A stretch of 64,000 nucleotides of DNA. It comes from Devosia naphthalenivorans (GTDB lineage Bacteria; Pseudomonadota; Alphaproteobacteria; Rhizobiales; Devosiaceae). Below, piece by piece: positions 55,416 through 64,000 of this stretch. Made by a program: the position numbers and the translations under genes. The DNA lies in NCBI RefSeq assembly GCF_003056355.1, contig NZ_PYVW01000004.1, forward strand, positions 245,268-309,267, read 5' to 3'. The notes below the pieces were generated by a model. It searched no databases. It worked only from the letters and a program-made list of their open reading frames with translations, and was not told the DNA's origin. How positions within the stretch are numbered: position 1 is the stretch's first letter; each line of letters starts with the position of its first letter.

Positions 55416-57960
55416 TCAAAATCGAATGGCGAAATTTGCCTTGAAGCCGTGCTGCTGGGCGTCGCTTGCGAACTGGCCCTGATAGGCGACGCCAAGGGTG
55501 GTGGTATCGGTGAGGTTGAGATCGAGCCCGGCCCCCAGCAGCGCTGCGTCCTCGGCGATCGGCGCGCCGGCAACCGTGAAGGCGTCGGCACTCGCAAAGG
55601 CATGGGTGGATAACGGGGTGAGGTCGCCGAAGGCATGGCGCCAACCGAGCATGCCCCGCGCTGTCGCCTTCATGCCCCCAAGGTCGAGGTCGGTGGAGGC
55701 TCTGATTCCAAGCGTGGTGAAGGCGGCGTCGGTGGTCCGGCTTTGGCTGTGCAGCGCCGCAGCTCCGCCCGTTTCGGCGAACGCGTCGGTGGAGAGGCTC
55801 ACATAGGCGAGATTGGCAAAAGGCTCGAAGGAGGCCACAGCCGTGTCGATCGTGTAGCCGAGTTCGCCGAAGGCCTGGAAGGAGCCGGCATCATAGTTGC
55901 CTTGGAGATTATCGGTTAAACCCGGGAGGGAGACGGTCCGCGCGGTCTCGATGTCGTGCCTGGTATAGGCAAGGCCTGAACGGAAGCCGAGATTGCCCCA
56001 CTCGGTGCCCGCATAAAGGCCGAGATGATAGTTGTCGCTTGAACCCGATGAGGCGCGATCCCTAGAGTCGAAGCTGGAATGGGAATAGCCGGCCAGAAGG
56101 CCGAGACGCCAAGTCTCGGTGACCAGCCCGTCCACGCCCATCAGCAAGCCGCCGGTGTCATGGTCGAAGCCAGCGGCATTGCCGTCGCCGTCGAAGGACC
56201 CCCATGAGCCGAAAGCATGACCTCAGGCAGCAAAAGATTCGGTCGCACCCGGTGCAATCTCGGTTCCACCCGGCCCATAGGCCATGATCGGCATGGGTGC
56301 AGCCACATCGCCGAAGGCTGCGCGGACCCGGTTGTTGACCGCATCGCGCACAAAGCGGCTGTCCTCGATCAGCGCAGTCATGGCCGAGGCGTGGATTTCA
56401 CCCGAAAGCGCATCAAGTGCCCGGCGTGCGCTGTATTCGTCGGCAAGGGCGGCAACCGCGTCATAGACGGGGCTCCCGGCGCCGGTCGTCTCAAGCCCGT
56501 CACCTGTCGAGCACTGGTTGAGGGTTGCTGCGACGTCGCAGAATGCCACCTGATTGCGTGTCGCGTCGATGTAGACATTGTTGGCAGCATAGGCGAGCGA
56601 CAGATCGATGAAGGGCATGTTCTGGGTCAGTTCATCGAAGGTGCCGGTCACCCCGCCATCGGCGGCGATGATGGTCCAGCGGCTGCCCGGCGTGTAGACG
56701 CCGCTTGCCTTGAGCGCATGCACCGTGCCGCCATGGATCGTCGCAGCACCGCTGGCGTCGATCAGGTCGCTCTCAAGCGCCGGGTTGATCTCCGCCTCAA
56801 TGACCGAGCCAGAGGCAAAAATGATGTCGCCGTCAACCGTGAGGGTGCCGATGGAATTGCCCGGTGCAATCGTGCCCCCCCGAGCGATGGTCACGGTCGA
56901 GCCCGCGCCTGAGCCGAGAGTGCCGCTGCCGCCGAGCGTGGCACCAGCCTGAACGGCGAACGAACCGCCGAGTACAGCATCGGCGGTATCGGAACCGACG
57001 ATCATTGTGCCGGCCGCAATTACCGTGTCGCCTGCAAAGCCCGATCCGTCGCCCTCCAGCGTCCAGGTGCTCGCACCGGTCTTCTCGAAATCGGTGAAGC
57101 CCTGATATTGCAAGCCGGTGCCCATGCCGGAAACGTCGAATGTCGCATCGACGGCGCCGCCCAGCGCCAGCACATTATTGCCGCCTCCTGCGACGACATT
57201 GCCGATGATCGTTGAACCAGCCTGCAGTTCCAGCCGGTTGCTGCCGCTGGTGAACGCAACGGCGTTGGCCCGCGTTGCTCCGTCGCCGGCCAGGCCGCCG
57301 GAAATCATGCCGGAATTGATGACGTGGAGATCCGAACCGACTATGCCCACGCCGCCCGCAGCATAGACGCTATCGCCACCCGCGGCCGTGCCACCTGAGC
57401 CGCCCGTGATGCTGTTCATGTTCGTCAAGCTTCCAGCAGCCATGGAGATGCCGACACCACCATCACCCGCCTGGTTCTCCGCCCCGGAGCCGCCGTTACC
57501 GCCCGCGCCGCCGCTGATCGCGCCTGTGTTCGTCAGCGAGTCACCGACAAAAGAGACGCCTATGCCGCCATTGCCGGCCAAGCCTCCCCAACCGTCGGTC
57601 ACTGACCCGCTGTCACCGCCCGCGCCACCGCTGATCGTGCCTGAATTCGTCAGCAACGCACCAACAAAGGAGACGCCCATGCCGCCATTGCCGGCCAAGC
57701 CGACCCAGCCGTCCCAACCGTCGGTCACTGACCCGCTGTCACCGCCCGCACCGCCGCCGATCGTACCTGTATTCGTCAGCACCTCACCGACAAAGGAGAC
57801 GCCAGTGCCACCGCCCGCGCCCCCGCCGATCGTACCTGTATTTGTCAGCGCCTTACCCGAAAAGGAAAGACCCAGGCCACCATCACCGCCGTGACCACTA
57901 CGGCCGGTTTGTGCTGACCCCCGGATTGCTCCGAGGGCCTTGGTCGGCGTTTGAAGGAGT
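55416..57960 (-). pseudogene. Autotransporter, in-frame stop and missing 5' end
   Basis: One reading frame continues through both parts. The C-terminal 245 residues are the beta-barrel, ending in A-I-R-F with the C-terminal Phe of outer-membrane proteins. Upstream is a passenger of glycine-rich repeats and a P-P-type helix (autotransporter linker, I-A-P-G-N-S-I-G-T-L-T-V-D-G). A TGA at 56223-56225 interrupts the frame directly before G-H-A-F-G-S-W-G. Related proteins have W-G-Q-A-F-G-S-W-G here, so TGG to TGA is the simplest reading. The 5' end has no signal peptide; homology fades around 57930-57960 next to the RNase HI stop. Confidence 0.75.
57410..57930 (-). repeat. Glycine-rich passenger repeats of the autotransporter
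   Basis: Four to five units of about 30-45 residues built on L-T-N-T-G-T-I-x-G-G-A-G-G followed by G-V-S-F-V-G. At DNA level TCACTGACCCGCTGTCACCG occurs at about 57599 and again at about 57725. Typical of adhesin-like autotransporters; repeat recombination could change their number. Confidence 0.7.
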
Positions 57961-57968
57961 TGGAGTGG

Positions 57969-58482
57969 TCAGGCTCGCTTGCGGCTCAGCATTCGGTCGA
58001 TTGCCTTGTTGGCGAGGTGGTCGGCGGTCTCATTGTCTTTGTGGCCTGCATGGCCACGGACCCACTCCCAGGTCACCTACGGTCACCCATGGCGGCGATC
58101 AGGGCTTCCCATAGCTCGCGGTTCTTCACTGGCTTGCCATCCGGCTTGCGCCAGTTGTTGGCCAGCCAGCCGTGACGCCAATCGTTCATACCGTTGATGA
58201 CGTACTGGCTGTCCGATTGGACCAGCGCGGGCACATCATTCGCCGGAAGACAGGCCAGCGCCTTGATGGCGGCTGTCAGCTCCATCTCATTGTTGGTGGT
58301 GTGCCGCTTCGCACCTGACACGGTCTTCGTCCGGGGAAGCCTGTCCACGTCGAAGGACGTGAGGATGGCACCCAGCCTCCTGGACCAGGATTGCCACGGC
58401 ATGCCCCGTCAGTGGCCACCACGTATCGGCGAGCTGGGGAGATGTTGGTGAGGTCGGTGTCTGCGTCGATGATCTTGGTCAT
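57969..58482 (-). pseudogene. Ribonuclease HI with two single-base frameshifts
   Basis: Three frame segments together give a full RNase HI of about 172 residues. All four catalytic acids are kept: D in T-D-G-A-C, E in N-N-E-M-E-L, D in Q-S-D-S-Q-Y, D in E-T-A-D-H-L. The first shift is near 58377, where G-G-W-G-A-I-L needs one more G in TGGGTG. The second is near 58081, where D-R-R-V-T-W-E-W needs one more G in TAGGTG. Both are one-base losses in G runs, so sequencing or assembly error is as likely as decay. Confidence 0.75.
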
Positions 58483-58566
58483 GATATTCCTGCGGATGTC
58501 GCAATGCAAAAAGGCCCCCGGTGGTGTGCCAGGAGCCCTTGCGGTGGATTGATGATGATGGCTGGA

Positions 58567-58938
58567 TTAGCGGTTGAGAAACCCGCGTGGCGTCTGATCG
58601 GCGCTAAGGGGGCGGCCGGTATGGCCTGCGGGAGAGAAGTGGCCTGACTTCATGGTCAGCTCGCCTGCGTCGTACAGTTCCCATAGCTTGGCTCTGCCCA
58701 CTTCGGTCGGGAAGATGTCCAATTTTCCGGTTCCGTCCCATTCCCGTTCTTCGAACAGGAGCTTCGCGGTCGACTGCCGCACCCGCCACCGTGTCCGGTA
58801 GTGAGTGCGACGAAGCAGCTCAAGCCGCCCCAGGTCGTGCTTGATCTTCCTAACGTCTACCCCAGGCATGGTGGCCGCGAACCGCTCAAGGGTTAGTTCG
58901 GTGGAGCGGCGAAGGCGTCGAGGTCGTCTGGCGTGCAT
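58567..58938 (-). CDS. Hypothetical protein, basic
   Basis: 123 residues, very basic N-terminus (R-R-P-R-R-L-R-R) and a middle R-R-T-H-Y-R-T-R-W-R. The pattern faintly recalls phage antirepressor C-terminal domains, but I cannot assign a family. Located between RNase HI and the integrase, so probably part of the mobile element. Confidence 0.5.
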   Translation of the reverse strand: MHARRPRRLRRSTELTLERFAATMPGVDVRKIKHDLGRLELLRRTHYRTRWRVRQSTAKLLFEEREWDGTGKLDIFPTEVGRAKLWELYDAGELTMKSGHFSPAGHTGRPLSADQTPRGFLNR

Positions 58939-59063
58939 TGGGCAATCCCTGGTCGCGCTATGAGTAATCCGAGGAGGTGGTTTAATTGAAGAGCCTTTTT
59001 CGCCAATGGGTTATCGAGATAACTATTTGGGAAAACCCAGTCTAGTGCCGCCCGCCGCCTGCG

Positions 59064-60700
59064 CTAAGGTGCGACTTCGATGACCGGGAGCTTCTCGATT
59101 TCCCGCAACAGGGCCACTGGCTCATACTCGCCGTAGTTCCGCCCCGCCGTAGGCAGAACCTGTCCACAGATAACGTCCAGGTATCCGTCATCAATGCCCG
59201 CCATTCGTCCCTTGCTCTTGAACCAGTGCCGCCACGCGTGGTTGGGGCGAACACGCTTGTCGGTGACCTGTGCGACTTCTCGCACCCACTCGCCGAGCAT
59301 CTGCACGGTCTGCACCACGGCTGCTCGGAGGTCAGGTGATGGTTGTAGAACAATGGGCCTCGGCTGGAACGGCTTGCGAACTTCCAAACGCCCATCTCGA
59401 CGAGGTGAGGATGTAGAGGAACATACCGATATTTACGGGTCTTGATCGTTCCAGCATCTGGAAGCAGGGCTACACACTTGATGCCGTCGATCTCCTTGAA
59501 GTCCTCACCCCGCAGCTGGCAGAGCTCGCCTGGTCTTGCCCCGGTGTACGCCGCCAACCAAGGCACCCAGCGTTGGGCAGCCCGGTTGTAAGGCTCGAAG
59601 CCGTTCTCCGCCTCCTCAGCCACCAGCGCACACCTAAGGATGCTAGTCGCTTCTTCGCGTAGGAAGTGCTTCGGCCGACCTACTACCCGCTTCTCGCCCT
59701 CAAGTTTCACACGCGCTGGATTGACTTCTGGCGGGGGGACGCCGAGCGCCCGCAACGCCACCTTGCCCATCTCGCCCATGGCAAACGTGTAGACCGTACC
59801 GACAGCGGCACGATGCTTCTTGATGAACGTCTCATGGGTAATGGTACCGGGACGCACCAAGCTGTCGTGCCAGCGAACGATGTCGGCTGCCGTTACGCTT
59901 CCTGCATCTTCGTGCCCGAGGAACGCCGAAAGCTGCTGGAGGAGGCTGCTGTAGCCCTTGATGGTCTGCGCCTTGGGCTTCTGGAGCCGATTGGACCAGA
60001 CCTGGAACAGTTGCGTGAGCGTGGCGCCGCCGCTCACAGGTCGGGCATCGGCAACCGGAGCGGGTGCAAACGAAGGGAACCGCTTCCCCACCACGTTATC
60101 ACTAAAGTCGCCGTAGCCTCTGCGTTCGACCAGAGCGGCTATATCGCCAACGGCCTTGTCGAACTCGACCAACATCCGCTCGCGAGTGCCCAGATCGACG
60201 ACCAGGTGATGCTCTGCCAAGGCTCCATCAACCCACGACCCGAGCCGCTGGTTCAACGTGGGGCTTGGTATGAGCAGTTGCGGCAAGCGGGATGCGGCGC
60301 GCTGTTTATCGGCCGCAATTCTTTCCTCTCGCCGCTTGGCCCACTGGGCCGCTTCGCCTGGGTCGTCTTCGAGCACTTCACGTATGAGGTGGTACATCTC
60401 CCCCGCGAGCGCAGTGATCTGCTTGAGCGTGAGCGTAACAGGCCCGGTTTCGAAGCCTCGCCACACTCGATCAAACTCGGCCTGAGCCTCCAGGGCCAGA
60501 CGCTTCGCCTCAGCCGGGCTCTTCGTTCGTAGCGAGACCTTGATGTCGGCACCAAGCGTGGGTGTGGATGGATGGCCGTCGATAGTGACGGCAACCAGCT
60601 TCCCTCGCGCCACGCTCTTCAAGCGAGCAGGAACGCGTTGGCGATACCAGTACATTCCGGTTGAGGGATGCTTATAGGGAGAAGGCATAGAAAGGACCAT
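59064..60700 (-). pseudogene. Tyrosine recombinase (phage/ICE integrase), one frameshift
   Basis: About 545 residues after correction. N-terminal H-P-S-T-G-M-Y-W-Y-R-Q-R-V-P; catalytic R in T-G-A-R-P-G-E-L; then, in another frame, H-A-W-R-H-W-F and the C-terminal G-R-N-Y-G-E-Y with the nucleophile Tyr. The frame changes near 59342, where F-Y-N-P-S needs AACCCATC but AACCATC is present, a one-C loss. Without the shift the protein would end in unrelated residues at 59042. Several starts are possible (60709 GTG, 60700, 60688). The gene runs away from the tRNA fragment at 60781. Confidence 0.8.
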
Positions 60701-60780
60701 GTGGACCACCTCTGTGTATCAACAGCGGCGGGCAAAAGTCTAGCAAACCCAGTTTGTTCAGCTCGATCAACAAGATGGAA

Positions 60781-60830
60781 TGGCGCGCCCTAAGAGATTC
60801 GAACTCCTGACCCCCAGATTCGTAGTCTGT
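60781..60830 (-). other. 3' half of tRNA-Arg(ACG), candidate attachment site
   Basis: The minus strand shows the anticodon loop CTACGAA (ACG at 60823-60821), a T-loop TTCGAAT with its stem, and a 3' end GGCGCGCCA with encoded CCA. There is no acceptor 5' strand or D-arm beyond the anticodon stem, so this is not a functional tRNA. Integrases often duplicate the tRNA 3' end at their att site, and the integrase gene is about 80 bases away. Confidence 0.7.
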
Positions 60831-61055
60831 AGGATTTCGTTGATTTCATTAAGAAGTTTTGCAAACCGGGCAGGAATCGACCTTATTTAGATCAAAGACT
60901 TAGCGCTGGGCTGCAAACCGAGAAATCGCCCAGATCGAAGCATTCGACCGGACTGGACCACCGGCCTTCACCAATCCTGACACCGAAAAAAACGCCGCCC
61001 CGGCGAGACCTCTGGGACGGCGCATTGAACATTCACTGGCAACTGGATTAACCGA
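60831..61055. other. Intergenic stretch before primase-helicase gene
   Basis: 225 bases with no credible gene; an AT-richer stretch at 60840-60900 may hold a promoter. The reading frame on the minus strand here is antisense to the primase gene and is not supported. Confidence 0.4.
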
Positions 61056-63203
61056 ATGCAAGTTAACGATAGCACTACTCAGCAGCCGAAGCAACGCCCA
61101 GATTTTTCGTATGCTGACCCTGAATGCCGCCGCATGGTTGGCTTGGATGACTCGCCGCTGGACTGCCCAATTCGTGCCACGCGGTTTAAGTCTCAAGCCG
61201 CGCAAACCAAACAGGACAAGCGCCTCTCTCTTCGCCAGTTCGCGGACATAATCGAGAAGACGGATGCGGATTCCAAAGGCTCTTTGCCTTGGATGAAACT
61301 GGCAGTTTTCGGCGATACGCCGACCCCCCTTCGCCCCCGCCCAGACGGCAGCGGGCGGAAGACCGGGAACAGCCTCCGCCACGATGCAAATGTGATTGTC
61401 GTGACCGGTGTGGAAGCGGACTATGATGCAGGCAAAATGTCTGCACTAGAAGCCCGGCAGAAGCTCTTTGAGGCGGGTATTACGGGACTTATCTATGATA
61501 CCCCATCGTCCACACCAGCGCATCCCCGCTTCCGTGTCCTCACCCCATTCAGCGAGGAGTTGGAGCCTGCCGAACGCATCCGCCATATGGCTCGTCTAAA
61601 CGGCGTTCTGGGCGGCACACTGGACGACGCCTCCTTCACGCTGTCCCAAGCCTATTATTTCGGCAATGTGACCGGGCGGCCCCGCGTGGCGACGTTCCTT
61701 GTTGAAGGCACGCGTTATATTGACCAAGCGGACGACCTCGACGCCACCGCCATTGGCAAGCGAGGGAAGACGAAGACCGACGACGCTGGTCAGGAGCACG
61801 GCACCTTTGACGAAGCTGCTCACCTGAAGGCTATCTGGACCGGCGAAATCTTCCATCACGCTGCAATCGCCTTGGCCGGTCATTGGTCTGCGACTGATGT
61901 GTCCCCGGTTGAGGCGTTCACGCGGCTGCGAGCTGCTTTCAATATGGTGCCCGAAGAAGATCGTGACGCCCGGTGGGCGGAACGGTTTGCCGAGTTGCCC
62001 GATATCATTGGCTTTGCATTTGGAAAGCGTGCCGAAGAGGCATTTGCGGAACGGGACCTCTGGACTAGTCTTCTCAACGACGAAGATGTTGGGGAAGAAG
62101 ATGAGATCGAGGGTGAGGAGACAGGACGCCTATCATTTATCTCGCCAAACGAATGCTCCACGTCCGAACACCGTCACTATGTGGTCAAGGGGCTTGTGGC
62201 CGAAGGCGACATCGCGTGCATCGTCGGGGCCCCCGGCGTCGGAAAATCACTGATCGCTCCACGGATCGGCTTTGCTGTAGCGCAGGGTGAGCCCATTTTC
62301 GGGATGCGGACAAAGCAAGGCGGAGTCTTCTATGTCGCTGCCGAGGACGAACACGGCATGAAGGCACGCATCTCGGCGCTACTTGCCGAGCACGGCGAAG
62401 CCGATGCTTTCAAGCTGGTTTGCGGGGTGTCGGACCTGCTATCCAAAGGCAGCGCCGACCTGTTGGCGCTTCGGGTTGCTGTTAAGCGCGAACGCCCTGC
62501 TCTGGTCCTTATAGACACGCTGGCAATGGCTTTTCCCGGTCTCGAAGAGAACACGGCCGAAGGCATGGGTCGGGTTGTGGCCGCTGCGCGTGGTCTGACT
62601 AAATGGGGGGCAGCCGTCATCCTGATCCACCATGACACCAAGGATGGGGCGAGCGGACTGCCTCGCGGTCATAGCGTGCTCAACGGCGCGCTAGACGTGT
62701 CGCTCCACCTGACCAAGGGCGAGGGCGGCATTGTACGGGGCAAGCTGACCAAGAACCGCAACGGCTCTTGTGAACGAGACCTAGCATTTGCCATTTCGAC
62801 GCGTGCGCTCGGGACCGATGGCGACGGCGACGCGGTGACAGCAGCACTATGCAAAGAGTTGGATGCCGACGCCGCGCCTAAGACTGAACGCATGTCGGCT
62901 AGTGTTGAAGCGGCTTACTCCATCTTCCACGACCTGCTTAAAACCGAGGGCATTGTTCGCAACGGGCAACGCGGGGTGCGGGAGGATAGCTGGCGTAAGG
63001 CATGCGTGGATGGCCGCACTGTTTCCGCTGTCGAAAACCCTGACAGCCGCCGCAAAGCCTTCGACCGTGCAGTCGAGAAGCTTATGCGGACGCACAAGGT
63101 GGAGTTTAAAGAAGGCATTTACTGGTTGCCGGATTCCTCCCGTGGACCTGCTGAAGACTTCACCGGAGCCCCTGAGGACGACGACGACCATGACCTCGTC
63201 TGA
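61056..63203 (+). CDS. Primase-helicase-like AAA ATPase of a mobile element
   Basis: 715 residues. Residues 110-220 resemble archaeo-eukaryotic primases: G-V-E-A-D-Y-D with metal-binding acids, Y-D-T-P-S-S-T and H-P-R-F-R-V-L-T-P-F. Residues 388-397 are Walker A (G-A-P-G-V-G-K-S), followed by V-L-I-D-T-L-A Walker B and I-L-I-H-H-D-T-K of RepA-type hexameric helicases. The C-terminal 100 residues look like a winged helix. Such proteins start replication of plasmids, phages and integrative elements. Confidence 0.8.
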   Translation: MQVNDSTTQQPKQRPDFSYADPECRRMVGLDDSPLDCPIRATRFKSQAAQTKQDKRLSLRQFADIIEKTDADSKGSLPWMKLAVFGDTPTPLRPRPDGSGRKTGNSLRHDANVIVVTGVEADYDAGKMSALEARQKLFEAGITGLIYDTPSSTPAHPRFRVLTPFSEELEPAERIRHMARLNGVLGGTLDDASFTLSQAYYFGNVTGRPRVATFLVEGTRYIDQADDLDATAIGKRGKTKTDDAGQEHGTFDEAAHLKAIWTGEIFHHAAIALAGHWSATDVSPVEAFTRLRAAFNMVPEEDRDARWAERFAELPDIIGFAFGKRAEEAFAERDLWTSLLNDEDVGEEDEIEGEETGRLSFISPNECSTSEHRHYVVKGLVAEGDIACIVGAPGVGKSLIAPRIGFAVAQGEPIFGMRTKQGGVFYVAAEDEHGMKARISALLAEHGEADAFKLVCGVSDLLSKGSADLLALRVAVKRERPALVLIDTLAMAFPGLEENTAEGMGRVVAAARGLTKWGAAVILIHHDTKDGASGLPRGHSVLNGALDVSLHLTKGEGGIVRGKLTKNRNGSCERDLAFAISTRALGTDGDGDAVTAALCKELDADAAPKTERMSASVEAAYSIFHDLLKTEGIVRNGQRGVREDSWRKACVDGRTVSAVENPDSRRKAFDRAVEKLMRTHKVEFKEGIYWLPDSSRGPAEDFTGAPEDDDDHDLV

Positions 63204-63205
63204 TC

Positions 63206-63316
63206 CCGGACGGACATGGGCATTTGCCGGACATGTCCAGACATGTCCAACCGGCAAACTGCAACGCGATCCGGACGGACACGGACACACCCCTTTAGGG
63301 GTGTCCGAATGTCCGG
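63206..63316. repeat. Dense inverted and direct repeats, candidate origin/iterons
   Basis: CCGGACGGACA occurs at 63206 and 63271. TTTGCCGG (63223-63230) and CCGGCAAA (63251-63258) enclose GGACATGTC/GACATGTCC, an inner 9-bp inverted repeat with a 2-base gap. ACACCCC/GGGGTGT flanks TTTA at about 63286-63303. The block starts 3 bases after the primase-helicase stop. Confidence 0.6.
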
Positions 63317-63668
63317 GCGCTGATGCACCCCACAACTTGAGCTTTTCTTCACCCCTACTCATCGCCCACCCAAGGGGCTTTCGTGGGTTGCTACTTGAGG
63401 GGCCGGTCGGGTTACCCAGATGGCGCACCTTAACCTGCGAAGCACCACTCCTGCCGGGTCAGATAACCACATTTAGGTTAATTGCTTAGAAACGAAAACT
63501 GTCGGACCCCGGGGCTCCGCGCACCCCCGGGTAAGCCGTTTGGGTAAGAGGGACCCAGAGCGGCTTATGGGCCGAATTATGCGTTCAGCTAAAGCGGGGA
63601 ACGCAGCGAGCGGTTTTCGACACCCATCCAACGACTTCAATGGCTGTCCGTCTTTCCCTCTTCCGCGT
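63317..63668. other. Non-coding stretch with hairpins
   Basis: No gene with a ribosome site or family resemblance. One clear fold is AAGCCG...CGGCTT enclosing TGGGT...ACCCA (about 63534-63567). A small RNA is possible but unsupported. Confidence 0.35.
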
Positions 63669-63845
63669 CTAGATGTTCCGCACGTTCGTGGTGCCGCTGT
63701 CGGGTTCGAGCTTGACGTACAGAGCCAACACATCATCGCTTAAGTGATCCACCAGTGCCGCATCATCCACCTCGCCCATAAACGAAGTTAACGTTGCCGT
63801 CTTTTGCCCAGTCCCGATATGCCCCGCCGGTTGGCTGATAAGCAC
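63669..63845 (-). CDS. Possible small acidic protein
   Basis: 58 residues from a GTG at 63845, or 36 from the ATG at 63779. The sequence from M-G-E-V-D-D-A-A-L-V-D-H-L-S-D-D onward has a protein-like mix and helix pattern. There is no obvious ribosome site and no family is recognised. Lies between the repeat block and the IS element. Confidence 0.3.
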   Translation of the reverse strand: MLISQPAGHIGTGQKTATLTSFMGEVDDAALVDHLSDDVLALYVKLEPDSGTTNVRNI

Positions 63846-63876
63846 ACATGTGCCGGGGAGCCCCGTGTTATACTAG

Positions 63877-64000
63877 GCTCAGGACTCATTGATTGATCCA
63901 GAAGATGACGGTTGCGGCGATACAGATTGCAGACATGAAGGTGTGGGCACACCTGTCGTAACGGGTGTGGACGCGCCGCCAGTCCTTAAGTCTGCCGAAC
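63877..64000 (-). mobile_element. IS5-family insertion sequence, left end only
   Basis: The transposase 3' end is preceded on the plus strand by CTAG (63873-63876), which fits the YTAR target of IS5 elements, then GGCTCAGGACTC as the likely terminal repeat. The rest lies outside the window. Confidence 0.55.
63886..64000 (-). CDS. IS5-family transposase, C-terminal 37 residues
   Basis: The frame reads F-G-R-L-K-D-W-R-R-V-H-T-R-Y-D-R-C, then M-S-A-I-C-I-A-A-T-V-I-F-W-I-N-Q and a stop. The K-D-W-R-R...R-Y-D...F-x-x-A-I-x-I-A-A-T-V-I-F-W ending is typical of IS5-group DDE transposases. The start lies beyond the window edge. Confidence 0.9.
   Translation of the reverse strand, partial: FGRLKDWRRVHTRYDRCAHTFMSAICIAATVIFWINQ

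Noticed and set aside
56223..56225. TGA as a selenocysteine codon
   Set aside because: Relatives have Trp at this place, no redox motif surrounds it, and no SECIS-like hairpin is evident directly downstream.
57912..57926. CTGACCCCCGGATT similar to part of the tRNA fragment at 60808 (one mismatch in about 14 bases)
   Set aside because: It is in frame within the autotransporter repeats (I-R-G-S-A), too short for a tRNA-type att core, and explained by coding sequence.
57410..57930. Regular repeats that might be a CRISPR array
   Set aside because: They are imperfect, vary in spacing and encode an in-frame glycine-rich passenger.
60781..60830. Functional tRNA-Arg gene
   Set aside because: The acceptor 5' strand and D-arm are missing, so only the 3' half is present.
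60900..61382. 160-codon minus-strand open frame before the primase gene
   Set aside because: Overlaps the coding start of the primase-helicase and lacks any recognisable feature.
63473..63743. Overlapping 67- and 87-codon open frames on both strands
   Set aside because: No ribosome sites or protein-like pattern; they overlap hairpins and each other.

Overview
The window is a GC-rich bacterial chromosome segment. Codon use, repeated sugar and peptide ABC transporters, an IalB-family protein and the ArsR/ACR3 arsenic genes all suggest an alphaproteobacterium of the Hyphomicrobiales (Rhizobiales). A Devosia-like genus is a reasonable guess, but the sequence does not prove it.

Layout. 1-5.9 kb: the end of an NTF2-like gene, an SDR/DUF421/membrane-anchor operon, a large NAD-epimerase fused to a membrane domain, and a manganese catalase. 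6.0-11.3 kb: a pentose-type ABC importer, an aldehyde dehydrogenase and a divergent GntR/FCD regulator. 11.3-22.1 kb: a sugar ABC operon that also encodes a fumarase-superfamily lyase and a PfkB kinase. It is divergent from a ROK repressor, an 804-residue PIG-L deacetylase and a broken EamA gene. 22.2-25.6 kb: stand-alone regulators and enzymes. 25.9-29.3 kb: an arsenic island (arsR, ACR3, arsC, MFS). 29.3-38.1 kb: an amino-sugar and peptidoglycan-recycling cluster (serine hydrolase, MurQ, RpiR regulator, MalK-type ABC importer, NanE, BadF-type kinase). A shared inverted repeat, GGAATTNNNTATTCC, lies in the murQ/rpiR intergenic region and again at the promoter of the transporter operon. 38.2-47.4 kb: a Dpp-type importer with an embedded DHDPS-family aldolase, a FadR-type regulator and two divergent Gfo/Idh/MocA dehydrogenases. 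47.5-54.3 kb: assorted oxidoreductases with AraC and LysR regulators.

The right end, 54.3-64 kb, is a decayed or mobile region. It holds a chimeric scar of two broken genes, an IalB protein and an autotransporter with an in-frame TGA where Trp is expected and a lost 5' end. It also holds an RNase HI and a tyrosine integrase whose three frameshifts all fall in short G/C runs, and the 3' half of a tRNA-Arg(ACG) (a likely attachment site). A primase-helicase gene follows, with a dense block of inverted and direct repeats (a candidate origin), and an IS5-family transposase is cut by the window edge.

Recurring theme: at all four junctions between a binding-protein gene and the following permease gene there is a stable stem-loop, as in malE-malF. 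That arrangement would let the binding protein be made in excess. The two clusters most worth studying are the lyase/PIG-L/PfkB/ROK cluster, for which I know no described pathway, and the ABC-type MurNAc/amino-sugar cluster with its shared operator.
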